From Rhodospirillaceae bacterium (GTDB lineage: Bacteria > Pseudomonadota > Alphaproteobacteria > Rhodospirillales > UBA2165): DNA of 64,000 nt. A model generated the notes under the pieces. The model was not told the DNA's origin. It worked only from the letters and a program-made list of their open reading frames with translations, and ran no database searches. Both the position numbers and the translations under genes were made by a program. The stretch lies in the NCBI GenBank assembly GCA_947467145.1, contig CANIGJ010000001.1:124001-188000 (forward strand). The letters run 5' to 3'. Shown piece by piece: positions 44,366 to 53,503 of the stretch. Numbering within the stretch: the first letter of the stretch is position 1; each line of letters opens with the position of its first letter.

Positions 44366-45252
44366 TACGCACCCACCTCTTTGGCCATCCAGGCTTCGCA
44401 GCAGCCTTTGGCCAGGGCGCGCACGCGCGCGATATAAGCCTGGCGTTCGGTCACGCTGATCACGCCACGGGCGTCGAGCAGATTGAAACGATGCGACGCT
44501 TTGATGCATTGGTCGTAGGCTGGCAACGGCAAAGCCTGGCCGAGCAAGGATTTGCATTCGGCCTCAGCATCCTCGAACTCGCGCCGCAACATGTCCGTTC
44601 CCGCATGTTCGAAGTTGTGGGCCGAGAATTCCTTCTCCGCCTGGAGGAACACGTCGCCGTATTTGACGCCTTTGCCGTTCCAATCGAGATCGTAAACGTT
44701 CTCGACACCCTGGATATACATGGCCAGGCGTTCGAGCCCGTAGGTCAGCTCAGAGGCGACCGGATCGCAATCGATGCCGCCGACCTGCTGGAAATAGGTG
44801 AACTGGCTGACTTCCATACCATCGCACCAGACTTCCCAGCCGAGGCCCCAGGCGCCCAAGGTCGGGCTTTCCCAATCGTCCTCGACAAAGCGGATGTCGT
44901 GCAGGGCGGGATCGATGCCGAGCGTATAGAGGCTTTTCAGGTACAACTCCTGCACGTCCTTGGGCGACGGCTTCAAGATGACCTGGAACTGATAATAGTG
45001 CTGCAACCGGTTCGGGTTCTCGCCGTAGCGCCCGTCGGCCGGGCGGCGCGACGGCTGCACATAGGCGGCATTCCAGGTTTTCGGGCCGAGCGCACGCAAG
45101 GTGGTCGCCGGATGGAAGGTCCCCGCCCCCATTTCCATGTCATAGGGCTGGAGAATCACGCAGCCGTAATCAGCCCAGTAATTCTGGAGCTTGAGAATTA
45201 GGGATTGGAAGCTCGGTGCGCCCTCGCGGGCGTCAGTCGGGCGCCTCGCCAT
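44365..45252 (-). CDS. glyQ: Glycyl-tRNA synthetase alpha subunit
   Basis: 295 aa with ATG 45252 ([15 protein letters not shown]). Class II catalytic core: [51 protein letters not shown] and the motif 3-type [12 protein letters not shown]. Together with GlyS it charges tRNA-Gly, and so is a natural neighbour for translation rather than for the gcv genes 39 kb away. An upstream TTG at 45258 would add two residues. First gene of the glyQ-glyS-ppdK operon. Confidence 0.97.
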   Translation of the reverse strand: MARRPTDAREGAPSFQSLILKLQNYWADYGCVILQPYDMEMGAGTFHPATTLRALGPKTWNAAYVQPSRRPADGRYGENPNRLQHYYQFQVILKPSPKDVQELYLKSLYTLGIDPALHDIRFVEDDWESPTLGAWGLGWEVWCDGMEVSQFTYFQQVGGIDCDPVASELTYGLERLAMYIQGVENVYDLDWNGKGVKYGDVFLQAEKEFSAHNFEHAGTDMLRREFEDAEAECKSLLGQALPLPAYDQCIKASHRFNLLDARGVISVTERQAYIARVRALAKGCCEAWMAKEVGA

Positions 45253-45369
45253 TTTCAATAAATCCGGCGCTGTTCGAGGAGACGGGGGTTAAATAAAGGT
45301 GGGGGGTTACGGGGTCAAGATTTATGGGTCACGAAGCCGCGATTGCCCGCAAAAGGTCACCTGACCCGA

Positions 45370-45600
45370 TTAATGGCGATGACCCGCCTCATGCGCGGCC
45401 AGGCCGTCGGCGGGTACAAAATCCCCGCAAATCCGGCATTTTTCCATATCCAGCGCCGTGGGCTCGGCGGATTTAGGCTTCACGGCGTCCTGGGCGCTTT
45501 TGAAGATGCCGTCGAGGCCGCGCCGCTTGATGGCCTTGTAAAGGTACCAGCCGGCGATCGCGACGAGAATCAGGATGATGAGCTTGGGGATGCTGAACAT
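45370..45600 (-). CDS. Small membrane protein with C-terminal Cys/His cluster (PP0621-like)
   Basis: 76 aa. One N-terminal membrane segment (LIILILVAIAGWYLYKAI), a basic linker, and a C-terminal CRICGDFVPADGLAAHEAGHRH with C-x2-C and His residues able to bind zinc. The layout resembles the PP0621 family of small proteins. It starts three bases after the stop of the gene at 45604 on the same strand, so the two probably form an operon. Function unknown. Confidence 0.78.
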   Translation of the reverse strand: MFSIPKLIILILVAIAGWYLYKAIKRRGLDGIFKSAQDAVKPKSAEPTALDMEKCRICGDFVPADGLAAHEAGHRH

Positions 45601-45603
45601 GGA

Positions 45604-45879
45604 TCAGGCGGGGTCTTTATGGGTCAGTTTATTGTAAACGACGTAGAGACCGACCAATACCACGAACGAGAACAAAAGCCCGCCGAAGATCTTGCCGACC
45701 GCGAACAGCATCACCGCCATCGCCCCGCACAGCAACACGAAGACGACCGCAAAGAACGGGAAGAAGACCCGCGGCACCAGATGGAAGGCGGCGCGTTCAT
45801 ATTCGGTCGCGAGATCGTCGGCCCCCTTGGTCGATTTCGGCGTCGAATCGAAACGAGGCTGTTCGGGCTGATCGGTCAT
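45604..45879 (-). CDS. Small two-TM membrane protein
   Basis: 91 aa with ATG 45879 (MTDQPEQPRF). A polar N-terminus of about 40 residues is followed by two hydrophobic segments (VFFPFFAVVFVLLCGAMAVM and FGGLLFSFVVLVGLYVVY). No motif or family recognised. Probably co-transcribed with the 76-aa protein gene. It may be an assembly or stress factor, but nothing in the sequence says so. Confidence 0.72.
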   Translation of the reverse strand: MTDQPEQPRFDSTPKSTKGADDLATEYERAAFHLVPRVFFPFFAVVFVLLCGAMAVMLFAVGKIFGGLLFSFVVLVGLYVVYNKLTHKDPA

Positions 45880-45921
45880 GACCGGACTATAACCCATCGC
45901 CGGGCGGATCGCAGGGCTTCG

Positions 45922-48456
45922 TCAGCCTTCGACGAACAATTTGGCGATTTGCGCCATGCCGTAGGGTTTGGTCAGGGTGGCAACCTTGGGAAAGCGGTCG
46001 AGACCGGCGAGACCGTCGCCGTACCCGGTCGCAAAAGCGAAATGGATACCCCGCGCGTTGAGCATCTCGGCGACACCCATGCTGGTTTCCGCGCCGAGAT
46101 TGAAATCCAACAGAGCGAAGTCGATGGTTTCGCGCTCGATCGCCGCCATCGCCTGCGACACGGACGCAGAGGTGATGACCTGGACGGCACCCAGGGCGCG
46201 CAACGCATCCTCACCCTCGAGCGCGATGATCATGTTGTCCTCGACCAGCAACGCGGTCTTGCCGTGCAATGGCCGGTCACTTGTGACCACGCGCGGCGCC
46301 GCATCTGAGCGGATGGCATTTTCCGCGATGCCGGCAACATGGCGCGACGGGACGCAAAAATGCGCCTCCAACCCGGCCAAACGATAATTCACCTCGGCCT
46401 GACCGCCGAGGTCGTAAGGGATCGAGCGCTCGATGATCGTGCTGCCGAAGCCCCGGCGCGTCGGCGCGGTGACAGCCGGCCCGCCGCTTTCGACCCAATC
46501 GATCAGCAGGCTGCCGCTGTCATCGATCCACCAGCGAATGCTCGCCGTGCCGCTATCCGACAACGCGCCATATTTGGCGGCGTTGGTCATGAGTTCGTGG
46601 AACACCAAGGCGAGCGTGGTGAAGGCCGTTGGCTGCAGCAGCACATTCGGCCCTTCCAGCTTCACATGGTCGCGCTGCAAACCGACATAGGCGCCGGTTT
46701 CCGTTTCGATCAGATCCATCAGCCGCGCCGGCCCCCACCGATCCGACGTGATCTGATCGTGCGCGCGCGCCAGGGCCTGGATGCGATGATCCAAGGTCGC
46801 GATGAAGTGTTCGACCGTCGTGGCGCTCGTGCGCGATTGGGTGATCAGGCCGCGGATCAGCGACAGGATGTTGCGCACCCGGTGGTTCAATTCCGCGATC
46901 AGCAATTCCTGACGCTCGTGCGCTTTCTGGCGTTCCTGGTCCGCGCTGTCGGACAGACGGACAAGCACGTCGAGGATGCCACTGCGTAAGGTTTCGGCGA
47001 CCCGGCGCTCGGCCGCAGTGAACGACTCGCTGCGCCCCTTCACCAGTTCGGACCAGGCCTCGAAGCTCTTGCGCGGGGTAAGGCGCGCGCCGTTGGGACC
47101 GTATTCGACCGGTTTTTCTGGATTGCCGGCCCAGCGCACCGAACGCATACGCTCGGAGCGGAACAGGATCGCGTAATCGCGCGAACTGCGCGACAGCGGA
47201 ATGGCGATCAGCCCGGCCGCGATATCGGCATAGGCGGCAGCATCCGCTACGAGCTCGCTGATCCGGTCGGTCGCAAAAACCTCCGTTCCGCCGATGTGGC
47301 TCAAGGTTTGCGCCACCGCGCTGAATTGCGCGCGATTCGGCGTCAGGCCGGTGAGCGAAACATCCCCATCGAGATAGACGCCGACGCCATCGGCGGGGAT
47401 CGTGGCGCCGATCATCTCGCCCAGCCATGCGGCGTTTTCCAGCAGATTGCCGTCGCGTGCGATCGAGGCCATCAGGCGATCCGTCACGCCGCGCGCGCGC
47501 GTCTCATACTCGGCGGCTTCCCGCCGCTCGCGACTTTCGAGCATCAAGGAGAACATCTGGCCGAACAGTTCAGCCGCCGTGCGGCTGGCGAAGCTCGGCA
47601 GGCGCGGCGAATAGTGATGGCAAGCGAACAGCCCCCACAACTTGCCGTCGACGACGATGGAAATCGACAGCGAGGCGCCGACGCCCATGTTCTTGAGATA
47701 TTCGATATGGATACGCGACACCGCGCGCAGCACCGACAAGGACTGATCGAGTGCGGCGCCGTCCTGATCGAGCTGCGGGACAAGCGGCACCGGCACCGCA
47801 TCGATATCCGCGATGACGCGGAAGACATTGCGCACATAGAGCTTGCGCGCCTGCGCCGGAATATCGGTCGCGGGATAATGCAGCCCCATGAAACTGTCGA
47901 CCCCCGGCCGTAGGACCTCGGCAACGACCTCGCCCGACAATTGTTCGTCGAAGCGGTAGACCATGACGCGATCGAAGCCGGTGATGGCACGCACCTGGCG
48001 CGCACCTTCGCGCAGGAACATCGCCATACCCTCGGCCTGACCCAAGCGGTTGACCATGCCGCGCACGACGGCAGCGGCTTCAAGATCCTCGTCGCTGGCC
48101 GGTTCGGCCTCGATAACAACGGTATCGCCGGCCATGTGAACGGCAACGTCGAACAGGGTCTCATCGTCGAGCAGGGTCTGGCTGAACAGGCGTTCCACCG
48201 CGTCGGGGCCGCGTAACATGGTCAGGCGATTGCGGATCGCATGCATACTTTTGTCGGTCAGGAACTGGGTAACCGGCCGCCCCAACATATTGTCCGGCGC
48301 AAAGCCGGTGAATTGGGCGACGTTGGCCGACACGCGCGCCACATTCCAGTTGGTATCGAGCGCGATCAGAAAGCCAAACGATTGAATAATGCCGAGGACA
48401 TGAATCGGCTCGCGGTCGCAATTGGTCAGATCGACATTGAAATCGCTGGCATTCAT
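45922..48456 (-). CDS. bphP: Bacteriophytochrome HWE/HisKA_2 histidine kinase with C-terminal receiver
   Basis: 844 aa. Starts at ATG 48456 (MNASDFNVDLTNCDREP), one base after the bphO stop. Chromophore Cys13 lies in NCDREPIHVLG, where bacteriophytochromes bind biliverdin. PAS (about 15-115), GAF with PATDIPAQARKLYV (about 120-310), and PHY with WAGNP and PRKSF tongue motifs (about 320-500) follow. The kinase has His525 in NHRVRNILSL, a HELMTNAAKYG N-box and the W-x-E element of the HWE type. A receiver domain at the C-terminus has phospho-acceptor Asp784 (LLDFNLG). A red/far-red sensor; output unknown. Confidence 0.94.
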   Translation of the reverse strand: MNASDFNVDLTNCDREPIHVLGIIQSFGFLIALDTNWNVARVSANVAQFTGFAPDNMLGRPVTQFLTDKSMHAIRNRLTMLRGPDAVERLFSQTLLDDETLFDVAVHMAGDTVVIEAEPASDEDLEAAAVVRGMVNRLGQAEGMAMFLREGARQVRAITGFDRVMVYRFDEQLSGEVVAEVLRPGVDSFMGLHYPATDIPAQARKLYVRNVFRVIADIDAVPVPLVPQLDQDGAALDQSLSVLRAVSRIHIEYLKNMGVGASLSISIVVDGKLWGLFACHHYSPRLPSFASRTAAELFGQMFSLMLESRERREAAEYETRARGVTDRLMASIARDGNLLENAAWLGEMIGATIPADGVGVYLDGDVSLTGLTPNRAQFSAVAQTLSHIGGTEVFATDRISELVADAAAYADIAAGLIAIPLSRSSRDYAILFRSERMRSVRWAGNPEKPVEYGPNGARLTPRKSFEAWSELVKGRSESFTAAERRVAETLRSGILDVLVRLSDSADQERQKAHERQELLIAELNHRVRNILSLIRGLITQSRTSATTVEHFIATLDHRIQALARAHDQITSDRWGPARLMDLIETETGAYVGLQRDHVKLEGPNVLLQPTAFTTLALVFHELMTNAAKYGALSDSGTASIRWWIDDSGSLLIDWVESGGPAVTAPTRRGFGSTIIERSIPYDLGGQAEVNYRLAGLEAHFCVPSRHVAGIAENAIRSDAAPRVVTSDRPLHGKTALLVEDNMIIALEGEDALRALGAVQVITSASVSQAMAAIERETIDFALLDFNLGAETSMGVAEMLNARGIHFAFATGYGDGLAGLDRFPKVATLTKPYGMAQIAKLFVEG

Positions 48457-48457
48457 G

Positions 48458-49036
48458 TCAGCCGGCGTCTCGCTCTTGCCGGCCCGCGTCGCCATAGGCT
48501 TCGAACATCGCACGCGCACCGGAAATCGCATCGCTGCGCCATGCCGTGCCGCCATCGGCATGCTCGAGCGCATCGACGATGCGCTGCCATCCGCCCGGCG
48601 GGTGTTGCGCCGACAGGAAAGCGGCAGGCCACCCTGCGTCGAGGCTTTTGCGGATCATCGCGCCGCCCAGGCGCGATCCTTCGAGGACGTAGACAGCCCC
48701 CCAACGCGCACCGTCGCCGCGCGGCAGGTCGAGCGTGATCGCTTCGGGGATCTCGATGCCGAGCGCGGTGAGATCGGCAAGCAGAGCGGACGTCCGCCCA
48801 ACCCAGCCGTCCAAGATTTCGCCAAGTGCCAAACGCGACTCCGCAATCGGCAGGATGCGCGCATGCACGCGCAAAAAGCGGCGGTAACCTTCCGGCGTAT
48901 CGAGACCGAATGAGCCGAACGCCCCGTCCACGGCGGCGTGCTGATCACGCGTCGCGGCACGCAACAGTGCGCGCACGCCGTCAGGCGCGGCGGTCTGTTG
49001 CGGATCGACCGAAGGTACGGGGAAACCGTCATCCAT
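48458..49036 (-). CDS. bphO: Biliverdin-forming heme oxygenase (BphO-like)
   Basis: 192 aa. Proximal heme ligand His33 in TRDQHAAVDGAFG, plus the distal helix YVLEGSRLGGAMI (GSxLGG), match bacterial heme oxygenases. It would supply biliverdin IX-alpha to the phytochrome encoded immediately after it: only one base separates this stop from the bphP ATG. The ATG at 49036 is clear. The first ~20 residues are Pro/Asp-rich and not conserved. Confidence 0.92.
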   Translation of the reverse strand: MDDGFPVPSVDPQQTAAPDGVRALLRAATRDQHAAVDGAFGSFGLDTPEGYRRFLRVHARILPIAESRLALGEILDGWVGRTSALLADLTALGIEIPEAITLDLPRGDGARWGAVYVLEGSRLGGAMIRKSLDAGWPAAFLSAQHPPGGWQRIVDALEHADGGTAWRSDAISGARAMFEAYGDAGRQERDAG

Positions 49037-49110
49037 GTTAATGAACCTAAAAATAACAGCGATTTAAGTAAATGCTCAGGACTGTGACCTAAAAAGGACC
49101 AAGCCGAGCG

Positions 49111-49941
49111 TTACAGACCGAACCGCGCCCACCAGAGCCGTTCCTCGATCGCGGCAATGACGCCGTCAACCAGCCGGCTTTCAATGCCGAGGCGGCGACG
49201 CAGCCAGCTTTCGCGCTGACCGACCGGGCTAAAGCGAATCTTGTCGCCAAAGCGCGCCTTCATGACGTCGGTCAGTTCGCCGATGCCGTCGATCAAACCG
49301 AGGGTCAAAGCGCGCCGTCCAGTCCAGAACGCGCCGGTGAACAATTCGTCCTCGCCGGCCTTCAGTTTTCCCGCACGCCGCTCGCGCACGAGTTCCTTGA
49401 ACACGTCGTGGACGTCGCGCTGCAATTCCCTCAGATGCTCGACCTCGTCGGGCTTTTCCGGCTGGAACGGATCGAGCATGCCCTTGCTGGTGCCGGCGGT
49501 GTAGACGCGGCGTTCAACGCCGACTTTCTTCAACAATTCGGGAAACCCAAAACCGGTCGAAATGACGCCGATCGATCCGACGACCGAGGTGTCATCGGCG
49601 AAAATCTCGTCCGCCGCGCAGGCCAGCATATAGCCGCCGGACGCCGCTACATCCTCGGCGAAGGCGAAGACCGGCAATTCGTATTCCTTGGCGAGCGAGC
49701 GGATGCGTTTGACGATGAGCGCGGATTGCGCGGGCGCGCCCCCAGGCGAATTGATGGCGAGCGCCACGGCAACGGCGCCCTTCATCGCGAAAGCGCGCTC
49801 CAACGGCTGAATGAAGGCGGCCGCCGTGATCCCGCCGGCCTGCAAGGTACCCGGCCGCGCACCGATCACGCCCGCAAGGCGGACGACGGCGACAACCGGC
49901 TTCGGTTTTTTCAGACACAGGAGTTCGAGAAGCGAGGCCAT
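49111..49941 (-). CDS. S49-family signal peptide peptidase-like serine protease
   Basis: 276 aa. The catalytic serine is in EDVAASGGYMLACAADEIFAD (about residue 105); SINSPGGAPAQSALI is the conserved beta-turn before it. The general-base Lys is probably in the following KGMLDPF or RRAGKL segment; I cannot fix which. It lacks the long N-terminal half of E. coli SppA and has no convincing membrane anchor at its start, so it is the short SohB/SppA-type form with a cytoplasmic or peripheral location. Product may degrade leftover signal peptides. Confidence 0.9.
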   Translation of the reverse strand: MASLLELLCLKKPKPVVAVVRLAGVIGARPGTLQAGGITAAAFIQPLERAFAMKGAVAVALAINSPGGAPAQSALIVKRIRSLAKEYELPVFAFAEDVAASGGYMLACAADEIFADDTSVVGSIGVISTGFGFPELLKKVGVERRVYTAGTSKGMLDPFQPEKPDEVEHLRELQRDVHDVFKELVRERRAGKLKAGEDELFTGAFWTGRRALTLGLIDGIGELTDVMKARFGDKIRFSPVGQRESWLRRRLGIESRLVDGVIAAIEERLWWARFGL

Positions 49942-49980
49942 GCATCAGGGTATGGTTACCCTGACGCACAGGCAAGCCGG

Positions 49981-50514
49981 TTACATCCGGTGCAGCAGGC
50001 TCACCAGATCGTCGGCATGTTCTTCCTCAACCTTGAGGATGCCTTCGATCATGATCCGGGTCGTCGGATCGTCGTTTCCGAGCCAGCGGATGATCTCCGA
50101 GTAGGTCTCGATGGCAACACGTTCGGCCACCAGATCTTCCGTGATCATCTGTTCGAGAGTATCGACGTTCTTATATTCGGCGTGCGAACGCGTGCTGAGG
50201 CCGTCGGGATTGAAATTGGGATTACCACCCAATTGCGTGATCCGCGTCGCGACTTCATCGACATGGCCCTGCTCCTGCTTGGCGTGCTCCAAGAACTCAG
50301 CAGCTGCAGCCTGCGAATTGGCACCCGTCGCCATGTGGTAGTGGTTCTTGTAGCGCAACACGCAGACGAGTTCGGTCGCCAAAACCTCGTTCAGCACGCT
50401 GATCACCTGATCCTTATCGGCCAGATAGGCATCCGTAACGGCGCCATCCATCATTTTGGCGCGGGCGCGCTCACGGATTGCTTCCAGATCGGACACGAAA
50501 TTATCTTTGGGCAT
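49981..50514 (-). CDS. Ferritin-like (bacterioferritin/Dps-like) protein
   Basis: 177 aa, four-helix bundle. The di-iron ligand sets E...ExxH are visible: LNEVLATELVCVLRY then AKQEQGHVDEV, and ITEDLVAERVAIETYSE then EGILKVEEEHADDL. It should store or detoxify iron, or reduce peroxide. No haem-ligand Met in the family-typical place is obvious, so classical bacterioferritin is unproven. Good GGAGG-type ribosome site upstream (about 50522-50526). Monocistronic. Confidence 0.9.
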   Translation of the reverse strand: MPKDNFVSDLEAIRERARAKMMDGAVTDAYLADKDQVISVLNEVLATELVCVLRYKNHYHMATGANSQAAAAEFLEHAKQEQGHVDEVATRITQLGGNPNFNPDGLSTRSHAEYKNVDTLEQMITEDLVAERVAIETYSEIIRWLGNDDPTTRIMIEGILKVEEEHADDLVSLLHRM

Positions 50515-50586
50515 CGGAACTCCTCCTTTTTCTCGTATGATTCTAAACTTGGAGGAGTGCGATCGGTTCCCACGTCAGCCGTGAGG

Positions 50587-51357
50587 TTAATGGGACGCGA
50601 GCACCAATGCGCGGCCGTCGCGCAAAACCGCATCGGCTGCGGGGCTGAACGTTCCATCGGCCTGATGCAATTCAAGGCCGGGCATATAGGTAACGGACCC
50701 GGCGTCTTTTTTGTTCCCCTGCACCAGGACCCGCTTGGGGCCGAGGGGGAAAACAACCGTGGCGAGGCCGCCGGCCGCAAACAAGGATGCCACCTCGCCG
50801 GCGCGGTCGGCGCGGTGGATGAAGGTGACACTGCCGCCAGCCGTCACCCGCGCAATGCAGAACGCAACCCAGGCGGCGAGATCGGCCGGACCTTCGACGC
50901 TCGCCAGCGCCTTGCCCCGGTCGGGCGAAACGCGCCCGGTGCCGCTTTTCGCGAACGGCGGATTGGCCATGACATGATCGAATTGCCGCTCCTGGACCGA
51001 CGGCGGCGGCGCCAACAGATCGCCGGCGACGAACGCGACGCGCTCAGCCATCCGATTGAGATCGGCGCTATCGCCCGCCAATTGAATGAGATCGACCTGT
51101 AGATCGAGACCGGTGACGGCAACGCCGGGCACACGCGCGGCCAGGCACAACGCCGCCGCACCCGACCCGCAGCCGACCTCCAGCACGCTTTGTCCGCTCA
51201 ACGCCGGCACGGACGCCGCGAGGAACACCGGATCGATGGCCGCGCGCAGGCCATCCTTCGGTTGCAATAGTCGCACGCGACCGCCCAGCAAGGCATCGAG
51301 GCTGACCTCACGCTCGCCTGATTCTATTTGACCTGGCTCAGCGCGCGAAGAATGCAT
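50587..51357 (-). CDS. TrmN6-like tRNA (adenine-N6) methyltransferase
   Basis: 256 aa using ATG 51357 (MHSSRAEPGQ), with AGGAAG upstream; it overlaps the DUF2007 gene by 20 bases. SAM motif I is VLEVGCGSGAAALCL; the catalytic N6-adenine tetrapeptide is NPPF (MANPPFAKSGTG). Family members methylate A37 of tRNA1(Val). A longer start further upstream is possible but enters the neighbouring gene. The C-terminus carries GPKRVLVQGNKKDAG, a conserved family block. Confidence 0.88.
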   Translation of the reverse strand: MHSSRAEPGQIESGEREVSLDALLGGRVRLLQPKDGLRAAIDPVFLAASVPALSGQSVLEVGCGSGAAALCLAARVPGVAVTGLDLQVDLIQLAGDSADLNRMAERVAFVAGDLLAPPPSVQERQFDHVMANPPFAKSGTGRVSPDRGKALASVEGPADLAAWVAFCIARVTAGGSVTFIHRADRAGEVASLFAAGGLATVVFPLGPKRVLVQGNKKDAGSVTYMPGLELHQADGTFSPAADAVLRDGRALVLASH

Positions 51358-51553
51358 CGGATTCTTCCTGCAGTGCCTTGGCGCGCGCATAATCGTCGTC
51401 ATCGACCATAATGCGGCGCGGAATGGCGAAGGCGCTGCCCTCCAGCACGCTGGTATGGGTGTCCAGCACCACGATCTCGATGCCGTTCTCGGCCAGCAGC
51501 GCACGCAGCCACGAGATCAGGACCTGATTGTTGGTGCGGAGCAGCTCGATCAT
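51338..51553 (-). CDS. DUF2007-type small protein
   Basis: 71 aa. The whole chain fits the family that resembles the signal-transducing PII fold: MIELLRTNNQVLISWLRALL, a middle VLDTHTSVLEG, and the DDDDYARAKALQEE helix. Overlaps the start of the methyltransferase by 20 bases, so translation is probably coupled. Such proteins often sit beside tRNA methyltransferase genes, but their role is not known. Divergent from ispB. Confidence 0.87.
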   Translation of the reverse strand: MIELLRTNNQVLISWLRALLAENGIEIVVLDTHTSVLEGSAFAIPRRIMVDDDDYARAKALQEESDAFFAR

Positions 51554-51654
51554 CGCATCCCTATGTGCGGGTCCGCCCCTACTTGCCCATCGCCCGGGCG
51601 GCTCCTATGCTTTATCATATTCCCGGTTGAAGATGTGAGCGGAGAATCAAGGCC

Positions 51655-52671
51655 TTGGGCGTTGTCGTAAATCTCGAAAGCGGTCACTCGACGCAGCCGT
51701 CGATCGATGCGCTGGTGGCCCTGACCCGCGACGATATCCGCGACGTCAACGAGCTGATCGTGCGCGCGATGGACAGCCCGGTCACCCTGATCCCGCAATT
51801 GGCCGGCCATATCGTCTCGGCCGGCGGCAAGCGGCTGCGTCCGATGATGACTTTGGCCGCCGCGCAGATGTGCGGCTACACCGGGCGACGCCATATCGGT
51901 CTCGCCGCCTGCGTCGAATTCATCCATACCGCGACCCTGCTGCATGACGACGTGGTTGACGCGAGCGATCTGCGACGCGGCAACGCATCGGCCAACGCGG
52001 TCTGGGGCAATCAGGCGAGCGTGCTGGTCGGCGATTTTCTGTTCAGCCGTTCTTTCGAATTGATGGTCGCCGATGGCTCGTTGCCGGTGCTCAAGGTCCT
52101 GTCGCACGCCTCGGCCGTGATCGCCGAAGGCGAGGTGCTGCAGCTCACCACGACATCGAACACGCAGACCAGCGAGACCGCCTATCTGCAGGTCATCCGA
52201 TCCAAGACCGCCGAATTGTTCGCCGCCGCCTGCCAGATCGGCGCGCTGGTGTCCGATCGGCCGAAGGTCGAGGAAGAGGCCCTGCAGGCTTTCGGGATGA
52301 ATCTCGGCATCACCTTCCAGCTGATCGACGACGTGCTCGACTACTCGGCCAAGCAGGCCGTGCTGGGCAAAACCGTCGGCGACGATTTCCGCGAGGGCAA
52401 GATAACCTTGCCGGTGATCTTGGCTTATCGCCGCGGCGACGACGAGGAACGCGCCTTCTGGCGCCGCACGCTCGAGGATCTCGACCAGACCGAACACGAC
52501 CTTGGGCACGCCCAAGGCTTGCTGGCCAAGCATCGCGCACTCGACGATACTGTGGAGCGGGCGCGCCATTACGGCGCCATCGCGCGCGACGCCATGGGCA
52601 TTTTCGACGACAGCCCGTCCAAGCGGGCCCTGGTCGATGCCATCGATTTCTGCATCCACCGGGCTTATTAG
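51655..52671 (+). CDS. ispB: Trans-polyprenyl diphosphate synthase (octa-/decaprenyl)
   Basis: 338 aa, start TTG 51655 with AAGG seven bases upstream. Both Asp-rich motifs are intact: LLHDDVVDASDLRRG (FARM) and LIDDVLDYS (SARM), with GGKRLRP near the N-terminus. It makes the ubiquinone side chain. The two residues before the first motif are small and aliphatic, consistent with a long-chain product, but length (C40 or C50) cannot be fixed. The symbol follows E. coli. Followed by the tRNA-Pro gene. Confidence 0.93.
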   Translation: MGVVVNLESGHSTQPSIDALVALTRDDIRDVNELIVRAMDSPVTLIPQLAGHIVSAGGKRLRPMMTLAAAQMCGYTGRRHIGLAACVEFIHTATLLHDDVVDASDLRRGNASANAVWGNQASVLVGDFLFSRSFELMVADGSLPVLKVLSHASAVIAEGEVLQLTTTSNTQTSETAYLQVIRSKTAELFAAACQIGALVSDRPKVEEEALQAFGMNLGITFQLIDDVLDYSAKQAVLGKTVGDDFREGKITLPVILAYRRGDDEERAFWRRTLEDLDQTEHDLGHAQGLLAKHRALDDTVERARHYGAIARDAMGIFDDSPSKRALVDAIDFCIHRAY

Positions 52672-52710
52672 GCGCTGTTTAAGGCCGTTTCTTGGCGTTT
52701 TCAGCCCTAC

Positions 52711-52739
52711 TTGCCCTCCCCGAAAGCCCCTTGTATAAA
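52711..52739 (+). promoter_or_regulatory. Sigma-70-type promoter of tRNA-Pro
   Basis: TTGCCC (52711-52716), a 17-base spacer, then TATAAA (52734-52739). Initiation near 52746 would put the mature tRNA 5' end (52764) within a short leader. Confidence 0.7.
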
Positions 52740-52763
52740 CCGGCCTCGCGTTAACACACCCAA

Positions 52764-52840
52764 CGGGAAGTAGCTCAGCCTGGTAGAGCACCACGTTCGG
52801 GACGTGGGGGTCGGAGGTTCGAATCCTCTCTTCCCGACCA
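52764..52840 (+). tRNA. tRNA-Pro (anticodon CGG)
   Basis: 77-nt cloverleaf. The acceptor stem CGGGAAG (52764-52770) pairs with CTTCCCG (52830-52836) and is followed by ACCA, so the CCA end is encoded. The D-arm has AGCTCAGCCTGGTAGAGC. The anticodon stem CCACG/CGTGG encloses TTCGGGA, giving anticodon CGG, which reads CCG. The T-arm is GGAGG-TTCGAAT-CCTCT. Standard structure; single gene. Confidence 0.97.
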
Positions 52841-52860
52841 CTTATCAAATAAGTGGTTTT
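52838..52860 (+). terminator. Terminator sharing the tRNA 3' CCA
   Basis: CCACTTAT (52838-52845), loop CAA, ATAAGTGG (52849-52856), then TTTT (52857-52860). The 5' arm uses the last three bases of the tRNA, so the primary transcript must be processed by RNase activity close to the hairpin. Confidence 0.88.
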
Positions 52861-52903
52861 GCCCGTTGGGTGTCGGCGCGTTTTTGGGGTGGAGATTCCC
52901 GGC

Positions 52904-53503
52904 ATGGACAGCACATCGACTTCCGTTGCTTCCGCACCCCAATCCTCCTGGATCGTTCAAGGTATCGATTTCCGCAACCTGTTCTGGGTGGCGCTGCTTT
53001 TTGGCGCGATGATCTGGGCGATCCATTCACCTTACGAATGGCCGCTGCGCTTCATCCATGTGACGAGCGGCGTGTTGCTGACCGGTGCCGACATCATCAT
53101 GGGCTTCCTCATCGGCCCGACGTTGCGCATGCTGACGTTCGATGCGCGCCGCACCTTCACCTTGAAGCTGCTGCCCAAGACCCTCTTCATCTTCACGCCG
53201 TTGGGCATCGTGGCGCCGACCTCGGGGTGGTATTACGCCGAACGGCTCGGCTACACCGCAATGGACTATCCTGAATATTGGTGGATCGTCGGCGCGCTCA
53301 TTGTATCGGCCATCCTCGCCGTGCAGGGCTTGTGCATCCTGCTGCCGAGCAACATCCGCGCCTATCTGGAGATGCGTAAGGATCAGCCCGATCCGGCGAA
53401 GGTCGGCCGTATCATGCGGACCTATTTCCTGACGGTGGCGTCGCAAGGCATCATGCAGATCCTGATCGTCACGATCATGGTCAGGATGTCCGCCGGCTTA
53501 TAG
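52904..53503 (+). CDS. Four-TM membrane protein, possibly DUF2269-like
   Basis: 199 aa from ATG 52904, with GGAG 13 bases upstream. Membrane segments are predicted at about 25-45, 50-75, 95-120, and 125-155 plus a last one near 175-195. The [23 protein letters not shown] stretch puts a conserved His and Asp within or beside a membrane helix, as in DUF2269/CopD-like proteins. The gene converges with the amidotransferase gene and the 3' ends overlap by six bases. Substrate or role unknown. Confidence 0.82.
   Translation: MDSTSTSVASAPQSSWIVQGIDFRNLFWVALLFGAMIWAIHSPYEWPLRFIHVTSGVLLTGADIIMGFLIGPTLRMLTFDARRTFTLKLLPKTLFIFTPLGIVAPTSGWYYAERLGYTAMDYPEYWWIVGALIVSAILAVQGLCILLPSNIRAYLEMRKDQPDPAKVGRIMRTYFLTVASQGIMQILIVTIMVRMSAGL

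Noticed and set aside
52764..52860. Integration site or genomic island at tRNA-Pro
   Set aside because: There is no integrase or duplicated tRNA 3' end within the window, and the genes on both sides have ordinary composition.
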